A DNA stretch of 51,196 nucleotides from Christensenella sp. UBA4379 (GCA_002391225.1 DGRV01000035.1:10117-61312), one strand, 5' to 3'; shown: positions 1 through 8,337, counted from the stretch's first letter. The notes: generated from the sequence alone by a model not told the origin. Numbers and translations are program-made.

Positions 1-470
1 ATCATGCTGTCGATGGCCTTGATACCGGTCTGCAGCGGGACGGACACCTTTTTGCGCTGGATGATGCCCGGCGCGTTGCGCTCGATGGGGCGGAGTTCGC
101 GGGAATCCACCGGGCCCTTGCCGTCGATGGGCTGACCCAGGGCGTTGACCACGCGGCCGATGAGCCCCTCGCCGACCGGGACGGAAACGACCTGACCCGT
201 CCTCTCCACCGTATCGCCTTCGCGGACGCCTTCGTCCGAACCCAGCATAACGATGGACACGGAGTTTTCCTCCAGGTTCAGGGCCATGCCGTATTCGCCG
301 TTGCCAAAGCGCACCAGCTCGTTGGCCATGCACTGATCCAGGCCCGTGGCCCGGGCGATGCCGTCGCCGATGGTGATGATGGTGCCGGTATCGTTCTGGG
401 CGATCTTATTGCCGTAATGCCTGATCTGTTCCTTGATCAGTTTGGAAATCTCTTCTGGTTTCAACTGCAT
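1..470 (-). CDS. atpA: ATP synthase F1 subunit alpha (N-terminal part, runs off the window)
   Basis: Alpha subunit of the F1 head of the ATP synthase; it carries the non-catalytic nucleotide sites and sits on the cytoplasmic side. The visible 156 or so residues start MQLKPEEISKLIKEQI and contain the typical beta-barrel segment (GDGIARATGLDQCMANELV) and the stretch QTGIKAIDSM that precedes the P-loop. The ATG is at 470-468, 27 bases after the atpH stop, with only a weak ribosome binding site (GCGGTGA). It is the last gene of the operon visible here; the P-loop and C-terminal domain lie outside the left edge. Identification is firm from the family pattern and gene order. Confidence 0.96.
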   Translation of the reverse strand, partial: MQLKPEEISKLIKEQIRHYGNKIAQNDTGTIITIGDGIARATGLDQCMANELVRFGNGEYGMALNLEENSVSIVMLGSDEGVREGDTVERTGQVVSVPVGEGLIGRVVNALGQPIDGKGPVDSRELRPIERNAPGIIQRKKVSVPLQTGIKAIDSM

Positions 471-497
471 ATCTGTCTGTCACCGCTTTCACAAAGA

Positions 498-1031
498 TCA
501 GTCTGCTTTGATCGCCTGCCGGATATCGCCCAGGCGGTGGCGGATGGTGTTGTCGTAGCGGCGGCCGTCCATTTCCAGCAGGACGCCGCCCAGCACGGAA
601 GGATCCGTATTTTCCTTGAGCTGAATCTCCTTGCCGGTCATCCGGCGCAGCTTGTCGATCAGTTTCCGGCGCTGGTCCGAAGAAAGCGGCTTGGCCGTCG
701 TGACCACCGCTTCCGCGATCTGGTGATCCGCCTGATAGCTTTCCCGGTAAGCGCTTTCGCAGCTTTCAAACTCGTAAACCGCGCCGCGCTCCACCAGCAG
801 CTTCACAAAATTCAGCACATACGGATGCACCTGACCTTGAAGCGCCTGGTCTGCCACGCTGACCCTTTCCGCTTTGGGAATGGACATGTTGGACAGCAGA
901 CGGATAAAATCAGGATTCTGCCGGAAAAGGATCTTCAGTTCTGCCAGCTGAGCCAGTACGTCTTCCGTAATGCGTTCTTCAGCGCACAGGGCGTACAGCC
1001 CGTCTCCGTATTCTCTGCCGAATTCCGTCAA
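498..1031 (-). CDS. atpH: ATP synthase F1 subunit delta
   Basis: Delta (OSCP-type) subunit, 177 residues, which joins the F1 head to the peripheral stalk formed by subunit b. The length is normal for the family, with a helical N-terminal domain and a conserved C-terminal stretch around DPSVLGGVLLEMDGRRYDNT. The only reasonable start is a TTG at 1031-1029 that overlaps the TGA of atpF (TTGA), so expression is probably coupled to translation of atpF. It lies between atpF and atpA, the usual order atpIBEFHA. Family assignment rests on length, the C-terminal motif and position. Confidence 0.95.
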   Translation of the reverse strand: MTEFGREYGDGLYALCAEERITEDVLAQLAELKILFRQNPDFIRLLSNMSIPKAERVSVADQALQGQVHPYVLNFVKLLVERGAVYEFESCESAYRESYQADHQIAEAVVTTAKPLSSDQRRKLIDKLRRMTGKEIQLKENTDPSVLGGVLLEMDGRRYDNTIRHRLGDIRQAIKAD

Positions 1032-1534
1032 TTGTTCTCACCAACGTTCCTGATGAATTCATCCACAAAGCCGTCGTAATCCCTGGGGCTGATTTCCCGC
1101 TCGACCACCTTGGAAGCGATTTCCACCGCCAGGTCGGAAATCTCGCTGCGGACATCCTGCAGCATCTTCTTTTTCTCCTGGGCGATTTCCTCATTCGCCT
1201 TCTGCTTGATGCGGCTGGCCTGGGCCGACGCTTCGGAAACCATCTGATCGCTGCGCTTCTGCGCCGTCTGTACAGCATTTCTGACCAGGCCGTCCGCCTC
1301 TTCCCGGGCGGAAGCCAGCCTTTGCTCGTATTCCTGCTTCATCTGCTCAGCCTGCGTCCTCGACTGATTGGCGTCCCCGTAAATCCGGTCCACCTGCGCC
1401 TGCCGCTCATCCATCACCTTCTGAACCGGTTTAAACAGAAACTTCTTCAGAATTCGATAAATGATCAGCAGGTTGATCAGAGAGATGACGATCTGCCAGA
1501 TATTGACAGAAATAATATCCAATGACTGTACCAT
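1028..1534 (-). CDS. atpF: ATP synthase F0 subunit b
   Basis: Subunit b of the peripheral stalk, 168 residues. One hydrophobic segment near the N-terminus (about residues 9-28) anchors it in the membrane; the rest is a long charged helix rich in K, E, Q and R (about residues 35-150), as expected for a dimeric coiled-coil stalk. The ATG at 1534-1532 is preceded by GAGGAGA at good spacing. It follows atpE after a gap of 111 bases that contains a hairpin (1617-1635), and overlaps atpH by 4 bases. Confidence 0.95.
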   Translation of the reverse strand: MVQSLDIISVNIWQIVISLINLLIIYRILKKFLFKPVQKVMDERQAQVDRIYGDANQSRTQAEQMKQEYEQRLASAREEADGLVRNAVQTAQKRSDQMVSEASAQASRIKQKANEEIAQEKKKMLQDVRSEISDLAVEIASKVVEREISPRDYDGFVDEFIRNVGENN

Positions 1535-1616
1535 GCTCTCTTATCTCCTCGTACAGATCAGCGGAACATGAACCCGGCAAAACGCCGTCTTCATCTCCAC
1601 GCTTCACGTTTCACAC

Positions 1617-1635
1617 CGCCAAAGAGGCTTTGGCG
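1617..1635 (-). other. Hairpin between atpE and atpF
   Basis: A perfect 8-bp stem, CGCCAAAG with CTTTGGCG, around a 3-base loop lies 11 bases past the atpE stop on the transcribed strand. No T-run follows, so it is unlikely to be a strong terminator. It may protect the 3' end of an atpE-containing transcript or give partial termination, which would suit the need for about ten or more c subunits per complex. The role is inference. Confidence 0.45.
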
Positions 1636-1645
1636 TCAAGTTCCG

Positions 1646-1957
1646 TCAGACGCCGCCGATGCCGAAAGCGGCCATCGCGCTCTTGAAAACGCCGACAAAG
1701 ATGTTGGGGGCGACAAAGATCAGCAGGATACCGATGACCAGACCGTACAGACCGGTGGTTTCGGCGATGGCGCAGCCCATGATCATCGTGGACGTAACAG
1801 CGCCCTTGCTTTCAGGCTGACGGCCGATGGCCTCGCAGGCCTTCGCAACCGCGTTGCCTTCACCGATACCAGGGCCGATACCGGCGATCAGAGCCAGGCC
1901 GGCGCCGATGGCGCAGCCCATCAGAATCAAACCTACAGCCAGACTTACGTAATCCAT
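1646..1957 (-). CDS. atpE: ATP synthase F0 subunit c (predicted Na+-type, two-carboxylate site)
   Basis: The c subunit forms the rotating ring in the membrane. It is a 103-residue hairpin of two hydrophobic helices joined by the polar loop with RQPE (residues 46-49). Helix 1 has the Gly-rich motif GIGPGIGEG with Glu33, and helix 2 has AETTGLYG with Glu66, Thr67 and Tyr71. In Na+-coupled rings such as that of Ilyobacter the helix-1 position is Gln; Fusobacterium nucleatum has Glu there, described as a two-carboxylate Na+ motif. This protein matches that second type by eye. The C-terminus is about 12-14 residues longer than usual (VFKSAMAAFGIGGV). AGGAGG precedes the ATG. Confidence 0.96.
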   Translation of the reverse strand: MDYVSLAVGLILMGCAIGAGLALIAGIGPGIGEGNAVAKACEAIGRQPESKGAVTSTMIMGCAIAETTGLYGLVIGILLIFVAPNIFVGVFKSAMAAFGIGGV

Positions 1958-2016
1958 GGAAGTACCTCCTAATTATCTTTAAGACCCTTATTCGGGCCTT
2001 CAAAGCATCGTTGAAC

Positions 2017-2904
2017 TCAGGCGGCCGCTTTCTTCCGCCTTGCCAGGCGGGCGTTGTAGGCGTCCTCGTCAAAGCCGGTGGCGATGTAGAGCATCGTCAG
2101 CATGGCGAAGATGAACGCCTGCATCAGGCCGCTGAAAATGTCAAAGTAGAGGGACAGAACAGCCGGAAGGCCGATCTGCAGGAAGGGGAACTGGCCCAGC
2201 ACGCCCGGCAGCCACCCCAGCACCAGCTTGCTCAGGCCCTGCAGGGCATAGGCGATCAGGGTGGAGATGACCACGCCGGACAGCACGTTTCCGTAATGAC
2301 GGAAGGACATTGAAACCGGGGTCGCCAACTCGCCGATGATGTTGAAGGGAGCGAAGACCGGCACCGGCTCAAAGAAGCCCTTGACGTAAGGCCACAGGCC
2401 GCCCTTCAGCTTGTAGTACGTGATCAGGATAAAGACGATGATGGCCCAACCGGCGACGATGTTCATATCCGACGTCGGCGGGAAGAGCCCCAGCAGGCTG
2501 GACAGGCTGGAAAAGGCGGAAAGCGCCATGATGCCCGCCACAAAGGGTGCGAAGGCCATGAACCTTTCCCCCATGTTGTCCCGGATCAGGTCGTTCACCT
2601 TGGTGACGATCCATTCCGCGACCAGCTGACGCTTAGAGTTCGGGACCACCTGGATGCCATGGGTCAGGTACAGGCACAGCCCGAAGATCGAGATCATCAC
2701 AGCCAGGGAATTGAACTGGGAGGCGGTAATCGGCAGATCCATCAGCGGCATGGGGATGGTGAAATAGATCAGCGCGCCGGAGATGGAAATCTCGTCGGAA
2801 TGCGGCGTCGTCAGCACCTTGAGCGCCATCACGGCGACAAAGGGCAGCACCATCATCAGGATCAGCAGGATATCCGTTACACGCGCCCGCGTGTCTTTGT
2901 TCAC
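2017..2904 (-). CDS. atpB: ATP synthase F0 subunit a
   Basis: Subunit a holds the ion half-channels beside the c ring. It has several membrane helices, and the essential Arg is in MSFRHYGNVLSG (Arg202 counted from the start chosen here). I chose the GTG at 2904-2902 (MNKDTRARVTD...), 295 residues, because AAGGAGG lies 11 bases upstream of it. An earlier in-frame GTG at 2925 would add 7 residues but has no visible ribosome binding site and would put this AAGGAGG inside the gene. The tail FDEDAYNARLARRKKAAA is cytoplasmic and basic. It sits between atpI and atpE in standard order. Confidence 0.93.
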   Translation of the reverse strand: MNKDTRARVTDILLILMMVLPFVAVMALKVLTTPHSDEISISGALIYFTIPMPLMDLPITASQFNSLAVMISIFGLCLYLTHGIQVVPNSKRQLVAEWIVTKVNDLIRDNMGERFMAFAPFVAGIMALSAFSSLSSLLGLFPPTSDMNIVAGWAIIVFILITYYKLKGGLWPYVKGFFEPVPVFAPFNIIGELATPVSMSFRHYGNVLSGVVISTLIAYALQGLSKLVLGWLPGVLGQFPFLQIGLPAVLSLYFDIFSGLMQAFIFAMLTMLYIATGFDEDAYNARLARRKKAAA

Positions 2905-3003
2905 GTCTTGATCAGCCTCCTTCACCGCGTATCCGGGAACCGGGCACGCGATGTGGTCAGGATTTTAACATGGTTATTCGCGGCGGACGGCGAGGCCAAA
3001 TGC

Positions 3004-3459
3004 TCACCGGTTCAGAAAACGGATCACGATGCCGGGGAACAGCAGCGGAATCAGCACCGCGTAGATATTAAAGCAGGGCAACAGAGCGCCTAAGACGGCG
3101 ACCAGGCCGAGGCCGAGCATTCGGAAGGTGTAGGACAGGCGGACGCGATCCCGTCCGCGCTTGGCCCCTTCGCTCAGCGGGGCTTCCGCGGCCGCTTCGC
3201 CTTCTTGTTGGGCCGCGTCCGCTTCCCCCTCCTCAGGCTCCGGCGGCAGGGGCTTCATATCGTCCGCAGCCTTCTGCACGGTCAGCGCCATCAGGAAAAA
3301 GTTGGCGATCCCGGCCGACGCGCCTAAGATGGCGCCGGTCAGCACCGTCCAGTCAAACTTGCCGATGACCAGGAAAACGCCCACCATCAGCGCGGTCAGG
3401 ATGCACACGCCGACGGCCACGGCTTTGGTCTGTTCCCGGACGGCAGGCTGTATCTTCAT
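3004..3459 (-). CDS. atpI: ATP synthase subunit I-like membrane protein
   Basis: Small membrane protein of 151 residues with four hydrophobic segments (about residues 13-33, 38-58, 112-128 and 130-147) split by a long acidic, Ala/Glu-rich linker (about 68-95). AtpI-family proteins help assemble the c ring or supply cations. The assignment rests mostly on position: it lies directly between upp and atpB, where atpI sits in Bacillus-type operons, and has the four-helix plan. Sequence motifs are weak in this family. The long acidic linker is an oddity; a separate function cannot be excluded. Confidence 0.72.
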   Translation of the reverse strand: MKIQPAVREQTKAVAVGVCILTALMVGVFLVIGKFDWTVLTGAILGASAGIANFFLMALTVQKAADDMKPLPPEPEEGEADAAQQEGEAAAEAPLSEGAKRGRDRVRLSYTFRMLGLGLVAVLGALLPCFNIYAVLIPLLFPGIVIRFLNR

Positions 3460-3482
3460 GGGTCCGATCAGGCCTTCCTGTG

Positions 3483-4112
3483 TTATTTGGTGCCAAAGAG
3501 GCGGTCGCCGGCGTCGCCCAGGCCGGGAACGATGTAGCCGTGCTCGTTGAGCTTCTCATCCAGAGCCGCCACATAGATGTCCACGTCCGGATGCTCGGCG
3601 CGGACGCGTTCGATGCCTTCGGGCGCGGCAATCAGGTTGACCAGGCGGATGTTGTTGCAGCCGCGCTGCTTGATGAAGGTAATGGCTGCGCTGGCGCTGC
3701 CGCCGGTGGCGAGCATCGGATCCAGCACGATCAGCTCGCGGTGTTCGGCGTCCTCGGGCAGCTTGCAGTAGTATTCCACCGGGTTCAGGGTTTCCGGGTC
3801 GCGGTACAGGCCGATATGGCCGACCTTCGCGTTGGGGATCAGGCTCAGAATGCCGTCCACCATGCCCAGACCGGCCCTGAGGATCGGGATGATGCCGATG
3901 GGCTTTCCGGCCAGCATCTTCGTCTTGGTCGTGCAGATCGGGGTCTCCACTTCCACTTCTTCCGTCTGGAGATCCCGGGTCACTTCATACACCATCAGCA
4001 TGGCGATTTCATCCAGCAGCTCGCGGAAATCCTTGCAGCCGGTTTTCTTGTCGCGCATGATGCTCAGTTTGTGCTGAATCAGCGGATGATCAAATATGAC
4101 GACCTTGCTCAT
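3483..4112 (-). CDS. upp: Uracil phosphoribosyltransferase
   Basis: Salvage enzyme that makes UMP from uracil and PRPP in the cytoplasm. The 209-residue length is standard. The PRPP-binding loop LDPMLATGGSA is at residues 130-140, the substrate-side segment PILRAGLGMVDG at 76-87, and the uracil-binding C-terminal stretch YIVPGLGDAGDRLFGTK is intact. The ATG at 4112 follows AAAGGGAGG. It is the first gene of the transcript that continues into the ATP synthase genes, 23 bases upstream of atpI, an arrangement also known from Bacillus. The promoter is at 4191-4219. Confidence 0.97.
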   Translation of the reverse strand: MSKVVIFDHPLIQHKLSIMRDKKTGCKDFRELLDEIAMLMVYEVTRDLQTEEVEVETPICTTKTKMLAGKPIGIIPILRAGLGMVDGILSLIPNAKVGHIGLYRDPETLNPVEYYCKLPEDAEHRELIVLDPMLATGGSASAAITFIKQRGCNNIRLVNLIAAPEGIERVRAEHPDVDIYVAALDEKLNEHGYIVPGLGDAGDRLFGTK

Positions 4113-4190
4113 GTTTTCCTCCCTTTCACGCAGGACAAAATTGTCCTTCTCCTGCCCAGGTCAGGGCGCATGCCCAGATACATTCATAGC

Positions 4191-4219
4191 ATTATAACCT
4201 TTTTTCAGGCGTTTTGCAA
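4191..4219 (-). promoter_or_regulatory. Promoter for upp-atp operon
   Basis: Reading the minus strand: TTGCAA (4219-4214), a 17-base spacer, TATAAT (4196-4191). The leader of about 75 bases before upp contains the short dyad AGGACAA-TT-TTGTCCT, whose function is unknown. Confidence 0.8.
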
Positions 4220-4250
4220 GCCCGGCGGGAACCCATTCCCTTCTTTTCGC

Positions 4251-4277
4251 TTGCTTTTTTTTCTTCTTTGTTATACC
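4251..4277 (+). promoter_or_regulatory. Possible promoter for purB
   Basis: TTGCTT and TATACC with a 15-base spacer, about 130 bases ahead of purB. The spacing is short, so this is a weak call; it is the best candidate in the gap. Confidence 0.35.
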
Positions 4278-4323
4278 ATGCAGATAAAGCCTCTCTGCCC
4301 GCCGGTTCTTCATAGAATGGACC

Positions 4324-4366
4324 GCCCCGGGCCGGGCGTTTGCGGGGCCGGAGCGCCGGCCTTTTT
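4324..4366 (+). promoter_or_regulatory. Terminator/alternative hairpin in the purB leader (candidate attenuator)
   Basis: GGCCGG-AGCG-CCGGCC (4346-4361) followed by TTTTT is an intrinsic-terminator shape on the plus strand. No plus-strand gene ends upstream (upp points away), so it can only act on the purB leader. GCCCC (4324-4328) can pair with GGGGC (4344-4348), which would break the terminator stem. This is the layout of an attenuator; the signal it reads is unknown. Confidence 0.5.
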
Positions 4367-4404
4367 CTTGAAATTCAACCGTTGTATCACGGAGGTGCAT
4401 TCCT

Positions 4405-5841
4405 ATGCAGGATCTGGACCGTTACGTTTCCCCCTTTTCCACCCGGTACGCCAGCGACGAGATGCAGTTTCTCTTTTCCGCCCGCCACCGGGCGGAGCTG
4501 TGGCGCAGGCTCTGGGTTATCCTGGCCGAAACCGAGCAGGAGCTCGGCCTGCCCATCACCGACCGGCAGATTGCCGAAATGAAGGAACACCTCACCGATA
4601 TCGACTTTGACCAGGTGGCGGCCTATGAAAAGGCCCTCCGCCACGACGTGATGGCCCACATCCACGCCTTCGCGGACCAGTGCCCGGAGGCCGCGCCCAT
4701 CATCCACCTGGGCGCCACCAGCTGCTACGTCGGGGACAATTCCGACAGCCTGATCATCCGGGACGCCCTGTCCCTGATCCACGCCCGGCTGATCGCCGTC
4801 CTGCGCGCCCTTCGTTCCTTCGCGGAGCAGTATAAGGCCCTGCCGGTCCTCGCCTACACCCACTTTCAGCCCGCCCAGCCCACCACCCTGGGCAAGCGCG
4901 CCTGCCTGTGGATGAACGACCTGGTCACCGACATCCGGGAGTGCGAGCAGCTGATGGCTTCCCACCTGCCCCTTGGCTGTAAGGGCACCACCGGCACCCA
5001 GGCCAGCTTCCTGGAGCTGTTTCAGGGGGATTATGCGCTGGTTCGGAAGCTGGACGACCTGATCGTCCGGAAGATGGGCTTTACCGCCTCCCAGCCGGTG
5101 GCCGGCCAGACCTACAGCCGCAAATGGGACGGAAGGGTCCTCTCCTTCCTGGCCCAGGTGGGCGTAACTGCCCACAAGTTTGCCGCCGACATCCGCCTGC
5201 TGGCCCACGAAAAAGAGGTCGAGGAGCCTTTTGAGGCCAAGCAGGTCGGCTCCTCCGCCATGCCCTATAAGCGCAACCCCATGCGCTGCGAGCGGATGGC
5301 CGGCCTGTCCCGTCATCTGATCCTGAACGCCCAGAACGGACTGATGACGGCCGCCGAGCAATGGCTGGAGCGCACGCTGGACGACAGCGCCAACCGCCGC
5401 ATTTCCCTTTCGGAAGGGTTCCTGTGCGCGGACGCCGTGCTGTCCCTGTTCCTGAACGTCGCCTCCGGCCTGACCGTCCATGAAAAGGTCGTCCGCCGCC
5501 ACCTGATGGACGAGCTTCCCTTCATGGCGACGGAAAACCTGCTGATGGAGGCCGTCCGCCAGGGCGGCGACCGGCAGAAGCTCCACGAAAAAATCCGCGT
5601 CCAGTCCGTCCTGGCCGGGCAGCGCGTCAAGGACGAAGGAACCGCCCCGGGCCTCCTGGAAGCCCTGGCGGAGGACGACGATTTCCCCCTCACCGCCGAT
5701 CAGATTGACAGCCTGCTGGACCCCGCCCTGTACACCGGCTGCGCCTGCCAGCAGACCGAGGCCTTCCTCGCCGAAGTCGTGGACCCGCTGCTGACATCCA
5801 GCGCATCCGAGCAGGCCCCGGTGCGGGAAATTGACGTCTGA
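4405..5841 (+). CDS. purB: Adenylosuccinate lyase
   Basis: Cleaves SAICAR and adenylosuccinate, releasing fumarate, in purine synthesis. At 478 residues it is typical for the family. It shows the fumarase/aspartase superfamily signature GSSAMPYKRNP at 282-292 with the mobile-loop Ser, the His of THFQPAQPTT near 152-161, and GATSCYVGDNSD near 103-114. The ATG at 4405 follows GGAGG. The leader carries a candidate attenuator. nadK follows after 29 bases and is probably co-transcribed. The last 20 residues or so are variable. No frameshift or missing core residue was seen. Confidence 0.97.
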   Translation: MQDLDRYVSPFSTRYASDEMQFLFSARHRAELWRRLWVILAETEQELGLPITDRQIAEMKEHLTDIDFDQVAAYEKALRHDVMAHIHAFADQCPEAAPIIHLGATSCYVGDNSDSLIIRDALSLIHARLIAVLRALRSFAEQYKALPVLAYTHFQPAQPTTLGKRACLWMNDLVTDIRECEQLMASHLPLGCKGTTGTQASFLELFQGDYALVRKLDDLIVRKMGFTASQPVAGQTYSRKWDGRVLSFLAQVGVTAHKFAADIRLLAHEKEVEEPFEAKQVGSSAMPYKRNPMRCERMAGLSRHLILNAQNGLMTAAEQWLERTLDDSANRRISLSEGFLCADAVLSLFLNVASGLTVHEKVVRRHLMDELPFMATENLLMEAVRQGGDRQKLHEKIRVQSVLAGQRVKDEGTAPGLLEALAEDDDFPLTADQIDSLLDPALYTGCACQQTEAFLAEVVDPLLTSSASEQAPVREIDV

Positions 5842-5870
5842 GCGTTTGTCTTTCAGCGGAGGTCTTGTTG

Positions 5871-6659
5871 ATGAAACTATACCTGTGTCCCAATCTCTTT
5901 ACCCCGGCCCAGGTCCAGGCGGCCCTTTCCTGCCTGGACGTGCTGACACGGTGCTGGCACGCCGAATGTTCCATGGCGCCTGAAACCGCTCAGAAGCTGG
6001 CCGGGTCCGCTCCCGGGGAGATCTCCTCCTTTTCCCCCGGGGAAGCGGATTACATCCTCGCGGTCGGGGGAGACGGCTCTGTCCTGCGGGCGGCTCAGAC
6101 GGCCGTCCGGGTGCAAAAGCCGCTGATCGGCGTCAATATGGGCCGGCTTGGGTATCTGTGCGCTTTGCCGATGGCTGCCCTCCGGGAAAACGGGCCGGAG
6201 CTTTTGAACCAGCTGAAGCTTTCCCGGCGGGCCCTGCTCCGCTTTTCCCTGAACGGGCAGGAGCATTTCGCACTGAACGACATCACCGTGGTCAAATCCC
6301 GCTTTGGGGAGACCATCGAGCTTTCGGTGCAGAGCGGCGGCACGAACGCCCGCTGGATCGGCGACGGAATCATCCTGTCGACCCCCACCGGCTCCACCGC
6401 CTACAACCACTCCGCCGGCGGCCCGGTCATCGCGCCGGACGTTTCGGCCTTCTGCGCTACGCCCATCTGCCCTCACTCGCGGGACGCCTCCCCCATGGTG
6501 TTCAGCGACCGCAACATGATCCGCATCGACCTGATCCGCTCCCCGGCCAATACGGCGGAAATTTTCAGCGACGGCGTACACGCCGGAGATATTTCCAGCC
6601 ACCTGCTCATCGACCGGAATCCGCTGGATTTACTTCTTATGATCTCCACTCCTTCATAA
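5871..6659 (+). CDS. nadK: NAD kinase
   Basis: Phosphorylates NAD to NADP in the cytoplasm. The protein has 262 residues from the ATG at 5871, chosen over two in-frame TTGs just upstream because GGAGG lies 8 bases before it. Family motifs are present: GGDGS (66-70, usually GGDGT), NDITV (136-140), and GDGIILSTPTGSTAYN (164-179) followed by SAGGPV. It lies 29 bases after purB and likely shares its transcript. The GGDGS variant is conservative. No clear terminator was seen between this gene and the promoter at 6760. Confidence 0.94.
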   Translation: MKLYLCPNLFTPAQVQAALSCLDVLTRCWHAECSMAPETAQKLAGSAPGEISSFSPGEADYILAVGGDGSVLRAAQTAVRVQKPLIGVNMGRLGYLCALPMAALRENGPELLNQLKLSRRALLRFSLNGQEHFALNDITVVKSRFGETIELSVQSGGTNARWIGDGIILSTPTGSTAYNHSAGGPVIAPDVSAFCATPICPHSRDASPMVFSDRNMIRIDLIRSPANTAEIFSDGVHAGDISSHLLIDRNPLDLLLMISTPS

Positions 6660-6759
6660 GGGGTTCAATGACCATCCCGATCCGGTTCCTCCCACCCCAT
6701 TTACAATCCCGGGAAAGTGGCAGAAATGTGGTAGATCCTCCGATCCGTTCCCTCCCGGC

Positions 6760-6788
6760 TTGTCTTTCGGCCAAAACCGGGCTATAAT
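6760..6788 (+). promoter_or_regulatory. Promoter for the 6875 gene and murI
   Basis: TTGTCT (6760-6765), a 17-base spacer, TATAAT (6783-6788). An unused AGGAGG at 6803-6808 follows in the leader without a convincing start codon behind it. Confidence 0.75.
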
Positions 6789-6874
6789 AGGATTGTTCAT
6801 TTAGGAGGATAAAAAGATATTTTTGTCTTCCTCTTCGGGATGATGATTTCCACTCTTTTTTGAGAGGTTCGGCT

Positions 6875-7579
6875 ATGACGGTAAAAGGGAGACTCAACAA
6901 GGAAAAGATCAGGAATCACCTCGCATATGATTTCTGGAAATACCTGCTGCTGGCGTTGGGCGTCTGGTTCGGGGTGGACCTTCTTTTCACCACGACCGCG
7001 TACCGCTCCCCCCAGGACAAGCGGGTGGACGTGGAGATCATGAGCGCCACGGTGACGGACGACCTGATGGCTTCCTTCTTCCAGCCCCTGTGGCAGGAAG
7101 CCGTGCCGGACATGGAGCTGGTGGAAGGCACCATCCTGACGCCCATGAGCGACGAGGACATGTATTCCGGCATGGTGCTGTTGACCCGCCTGGCCGCCGC
7201 GGACGGAGACATTTATATGCTGCCCGCCTCCAAGTTTAAGGCGATCGCCACGCAGGGCTGGTTCCTTTCTCTGGACGAGCTGGTGGAAAACGGGGCCATC
7301 AACGCCGAGGGCATCGCCCTGGATTCCTGCCGCCTGACCGTGGTGGACGAGGAAACCAAGACCGCCCAGACCCATCTGTACGGCATCCCGACGGATACGC
7401 TCTACGGCTTCATGGACGGGCTCCAGTATGACAACCGGGGCAGCGTCATGGCCATCGTCGTCAACAACGGAAACGACGACGCCGTCATCCGTTTCTTCAA
7501 CGCCCTCCTGCAGGCCGGGCGCGGCGAAATGCCGGAATGGCTGCAGCAGTCCGTCGAGCAGGAGGAGAATCCGTCATGA
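6875..7579 (+). CDS. Membrane-anchored extracytoplasmic protein of unknown function
   Basis: I do not recognise a named family. From the ATG at 6875 (GAGAGG 7 bases upstream) it has 234 residues: a short basic N-terminus, one hydrophobic segment (about 21-40) and then a soluble, acidic domain that should face outside. The stretch DIYMLPASKFKAIATQGWFLSLDELV resembles a segment often seen in ABC-transporter binding proteins, so a degenerate binding-protein fold is possible. The stop codon overlaps the murI start by 4 bases, so the two are translationally coupled; that hints at a cell-envelope role but does not prove it. Confidence 0.75.
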   Translation: MTVKGRLNKEKIRNHLAYDFWKYLLLALGVWFGVDLLFTTTAYRSPQDKRVDVEIMSATVTDDLMASFFQPLWQEAVPDMELVEGTILTPMSDEDMYSGMVLLTRLAAADGDIYMLPASKFKAIATQGWFLSLDELVENGAINAEGIALDSCRLTVVDEETKTAQTHLYGIPTDTLYGFMDGLQYDNRGSVMAIVVNNGNDDAVIRFFNALLQAGRGEMPEWLQQSVEQEENPS

Positions 7580-8337
7580 ACGCCCTGTCCCCCATCGGCC
7601 TGATCGACAGCGGGGCCGGCGGCATCAGCGTGCTGAAGGAAGCGGTGCGGCTGATGCCTCAGGAGCGTTATCTCTTTTACGGGGATCAGAAAAACGCCCC
7701 CTACGGAACGAAATCCAAGGAAGAGGTCCTGGCGCTGGTGCGCGCCGCCGTTCAGTATCTTCTGTCCAGGGACATCAAAGCCCTGGTGCTTGCCTGCAAC
7801 ACCGCCACCGCCCGCGCCGCCAGAGAGCTCAGGGAAGAGCTCACCATCCCCGTGATCGGCATGGAGCCGGCCTTAAAGCCCGCTTCCTTCCTGTACCGGG
7901 GTGGGAAAATCCTGGTGCTGGCAACCCCGGGCACCCTGTCCAGCGAAAAATACGGCCTTCTTTCCTCCCGCTGGGGGCAGCACGCCGTCTCCGTCCCCTG
8001 TCCGGGGCTGATGGAATTTGTGGAAGAAGGGGGCTTTGACGACCCCGCCCTCCTCCGGTATCTGGAAAACCTTTTTGAACCCTGGCGGCAGAGCCAGGTG
8101 GACGCCATCGTCCTGGGCTGCACCCACTACGTCTTCCTGAAAAGCCTGATTCAGCGCTTTTTCCCCAACACCCCGGTGCTGGACGGAAACGAAGGCACCG
8201 TCCGCCAGCTCCAGCGGGTGCTGGACAGCCGCGATCTGCTCCTTCCCCCCGGGGAAACAGGCAGCGTCACCATCGAATCCAGCGGAACAAGCGAGCACCT
8301 GGCCGTCCTCCACAGATTATTTGAACTCCCAGGCTAA
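7576..8337 (+). CDS. murI: Glutamate racemase
   Basis: Makes D-glutamate for peptidoglycan. From the ATG at 7576 it has 253 residues and overlaps the previous stop (ATGA), with AGGAGGAG upstream. Both catalytic Cys are present: Cys74 in ACNTAT and Cys182 in LGCTHY. The N-terminal IDSGAGGISVL (10-20) contains the Asp-Ser pair, and GDQKNAPYG is the usual substrate-site stretch. The coding region is intact and ends just before a strong terminator. Confidence 0.95.
   Translation: MNALSPIGLIDSGAGGISVLKEAVRLMPQERYLFYGDQKNAPYGTKSKEEVLALVRAAVQYLLSRDIKALVLACNTATARAARELREELTIPVIGMEPALKPASFLYRGGKILVLATPGTLSSEKYGLLSSRWGQHAVSVPCPGLMEFVEEGGFDDPALLRYLENLFEPWRQSQVDAIVLGCTHYVFLKSLIQRFFPNTPVLDGNEGTVRQLQRVLDSRDLLLPPGETGSVTIESSGTSEHLAVLHRLFELPG

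Noticed and set aside
2905..2925. Upstream GTG at 2925 as the atpB start
   Set aside because: It lacks a ribosome binding site, whereas AAGGAGG lies ahead of the GTG at 2904.
6841..6864. A 7-codon reading frame starting ATGATG before the 6875 gene
   Set aside because: No ribosome binding site at useful spacing and no regulatory peptide features.
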